Source: Chloroflexota bacterium (GTDB taxonomy: Bacteria; Chloroflexota; Ktedonobacteria; Ktedonobacterales; Ktedonobacteraceae). From it: 5,892 nucleotides of DNA. Below, one piece after another: positions 5,252 to 5,892 of this stretch. Made by a program: the position numbers and the translations under genes. The notes beneath the pieces were generated by a model that saw nothing but the letters and a program-made list of their open reading frames with translations, was not told the origin of the DNA and made no database searches. Position 1 is the first letter of the stretch, and every line of letters begins with the position of its first letter. The DNA lies in the NCBI GenBank assembly GCA_027316975.1, contig DAHVFL010000310.1, positions 1 to 5,892 of the forward strand, in the 5' to 3' direction.

Positions 5252-5851
5252 CTATAACCCCTCTCCAATCGGGCCTACCAATTTCATACCACTTGCCTTC
5301 AAGGGATCGGGTGGGTTGGGAATGCCTTCGCGGATTTTGCGCTGGAGTTCGTTAAAGCCAAACAGCAGCATTTCCGGTGTAGGTGGACAACCGGGGATAA
5401 ACACATCGACAGGCACGATTTTATCGACTCCCTGCACAATGGCGTAGTTGTTGAAGACACCGCCGCACGACGCGCAGGCACCCATCGAAATGACCCATTT
5501 GGGTTCGGGCATCTGGTCGTAAATCTGCCGCAGCACAGGAGCCATTTTGATGGAGCAACGTCCGGCGACGATCATCAAGTCCGCCTGGCGCGGCGATGCG
5601 CGAAACACTTCCGCGCCAAATCGCGAGATGTCGAAGCGATCAGCGCTGGTGGACATCATCTCGATAGCGCAGCAGGCCAGGCCAAACGAGACCGGCCACA
5701 ACGATGCGCTGCGCCCCCAGTCGATCAATTTGCTCACCTGCGTCGTGAGAATACCGGCTTCCCCATTCTTCACGTGCAGCTGGCGGCTCACACGCGGCGT
5801 CTGGTTGTTGGAGACGGTCTGCACCGGCTCCCAGGGGTTTTTTACTCCCAT
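5252..5851 (-). CDS. nuoB: NADH-quinone oxidoreductase subunit B (NuoB), carries cluster N2
   Basis: NuoB is the 20-kDa (PSST) subunit and holds the terminal [4Fe-4S] cluster N2, which donates electrons to quinone. The protein is 199 aa. The N2 ligands are the tandem pair C60-C61 (GLACCAIEMM), C126 (MGACASCGG) and C155 (PGCPPTPE). The 20-kDa signature GVDKIVPVDVFIPGCPP is at 141-157. Two further cysteines lie in the same conserved loops: C99 in GRCSIKMAP and C129 three residues after ligand C126. The C-terminal extension after residue 175 is rich in Pro and Gly. The ATG at 5851 overlaps the nuoA stop by 10 nt and has AAAGGGGG (5859-5866) 7 nt upstream. nuoC begins 1 nt after its TAG, so nuoA-nuoB-nuoC are probably translationally coupled. 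Confidence 0.98.
   Translation of the reverse strand: MGVKNPWEPVQTVSNNQTPRVSRQLHVKNGEAGILTTQVSKLIDWGRSASLWPVSFGLACCAIEMMSTSADRFDISRFGAEVFRASPRQADLMIVAGRCSIKMAPVLRQIYDQMPEPKWVISMGACASCGGVFNNYAIVQGVDKIVPVDVFIPGCPPTPEMLLFGFNELQRKIREGIPNPPDPLKASGMKLVGPIGEGL
5258..5266 (-). promoter_or_regulatory. ribosome binding site of nuoC, decides its start
   Basis: GGAGAGGGG lies within the last codons of nuoB, 7 nt before ATG 5250. Its position rules against the upstream in-frame TTG (5268) as the nuoC start. Confidence 0.75.
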
Positions 5852-5892
5852 GTGAAGGCCCCCTTTCGCCAGACATAGACATAGCCCACCAT
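5842..5892 (-). CDS. nuoA: NADH-quinone oxidoreductase subunit A (NuoA), C-terminal 16 codons
   Basis: Reading the minus strand inward from the window edge in the frame ending at TAA 5842-5844 gives MVGYVYVWRKGAFTWE. This resembles the end of NuoA: the last part of its third membrane helix followed by a short Trp-Arg-Lys-Gly-Ala tail with a terminal aromatic residue. NuoA is a small three-helix membrane subunit next to the quinone site. The leading ATG (5892) is internal, not the start; the rest of the gene lies outside the window. The frame overlaps nuoB by 10 nt, the usual nuoA-nuoB arrangement. The call rests on few residues plus context, but the fit is good. Confidence 0.88.
   Translation of the reverse strand: MVGYVYVWRKGAFTWE

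Noticed and set aside
5251..5268. TTG at 5268 as the nuoC start, adding six residues
   Set aside because: It overlaps the Shine-Dalgarno sequence used by ATG 5250 and the nuoB end; the ATG has correct 7-nt spacing.

Overview
The window is a stretch of a bacterial respiratory complex I (NADH:quinone oxidoreductase, nuo) operon, read entirely on the minus strand. In transcription order it runs: 3' end of nuoA (16 codons), nuoB, nuoC, nuoD, nuoE, nuoF, and the first 311 codons of nuoG, which leaves the window at position 1. All six larger genes keep their diagnostic family signatures and Fe-S ligands, and no frameshift or premature stop was seen. The products are the last residues of a membrane subunit (NuoA), the quinone-reducing Q module (NuoB, NuoC, NuoD) and the NADH-oxidising N module (NuoE, NuoF, NuoG). 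Electrons would pass from NADH to FMN in NuoF, along the Fe-S chain of NuoF/NuoE/NuoG, to cluster N2 in NuoB, and then to quinone at the NuoB/NuoD interface.

The host is probably a free-living bacterium of the Chloroflexota, perhaps Ktedonobacteria-like. This rests on the general look of the proteins, moderate GC content, and a palindromic repeat (reading as SEAKDLS / SLRSG or HPERSEGS in translation) that I remember from such genomes. The phylum is an inference.

Gene spacing splits the operon into three tight blocks. nuoA-nuoB-nuoC are joined by a 10-nt overlap and a 1-nt gap. nuoD-nuoE share an ATGA overlap. nuoF-nuoG are 6 nt apart. Between the blocks lie two unusually long gaps, 2226-2457 (232 bp) and 4233-4635 (403 bp). 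Neither holds a credible gene and both are packed with repeats.

The most interesting signal is in these gaps. Each contains what looks like a copy of one composite, MITE/BIME-like element of about 250 bp (2261-2515, 255 bp; 4264-4514, 251 bp). Each copy has imperfect inverted terminal repeats (17/21 matches, core CCAGGGC-N5-CAAGCC) and a central long hairpin (arms 27 and 28 bp). Paired positions differ between copies by compensating changes. The first copy runs into the 3' end of nuoE and appears to supply the last ~20 codons and the stop. The second is followed by a tandem GC-rich array and a G-quadruplex-type motif just after the nuoC stop. No novel protein system was found; the novelty is in the repeats and their possible effect on operon expression.
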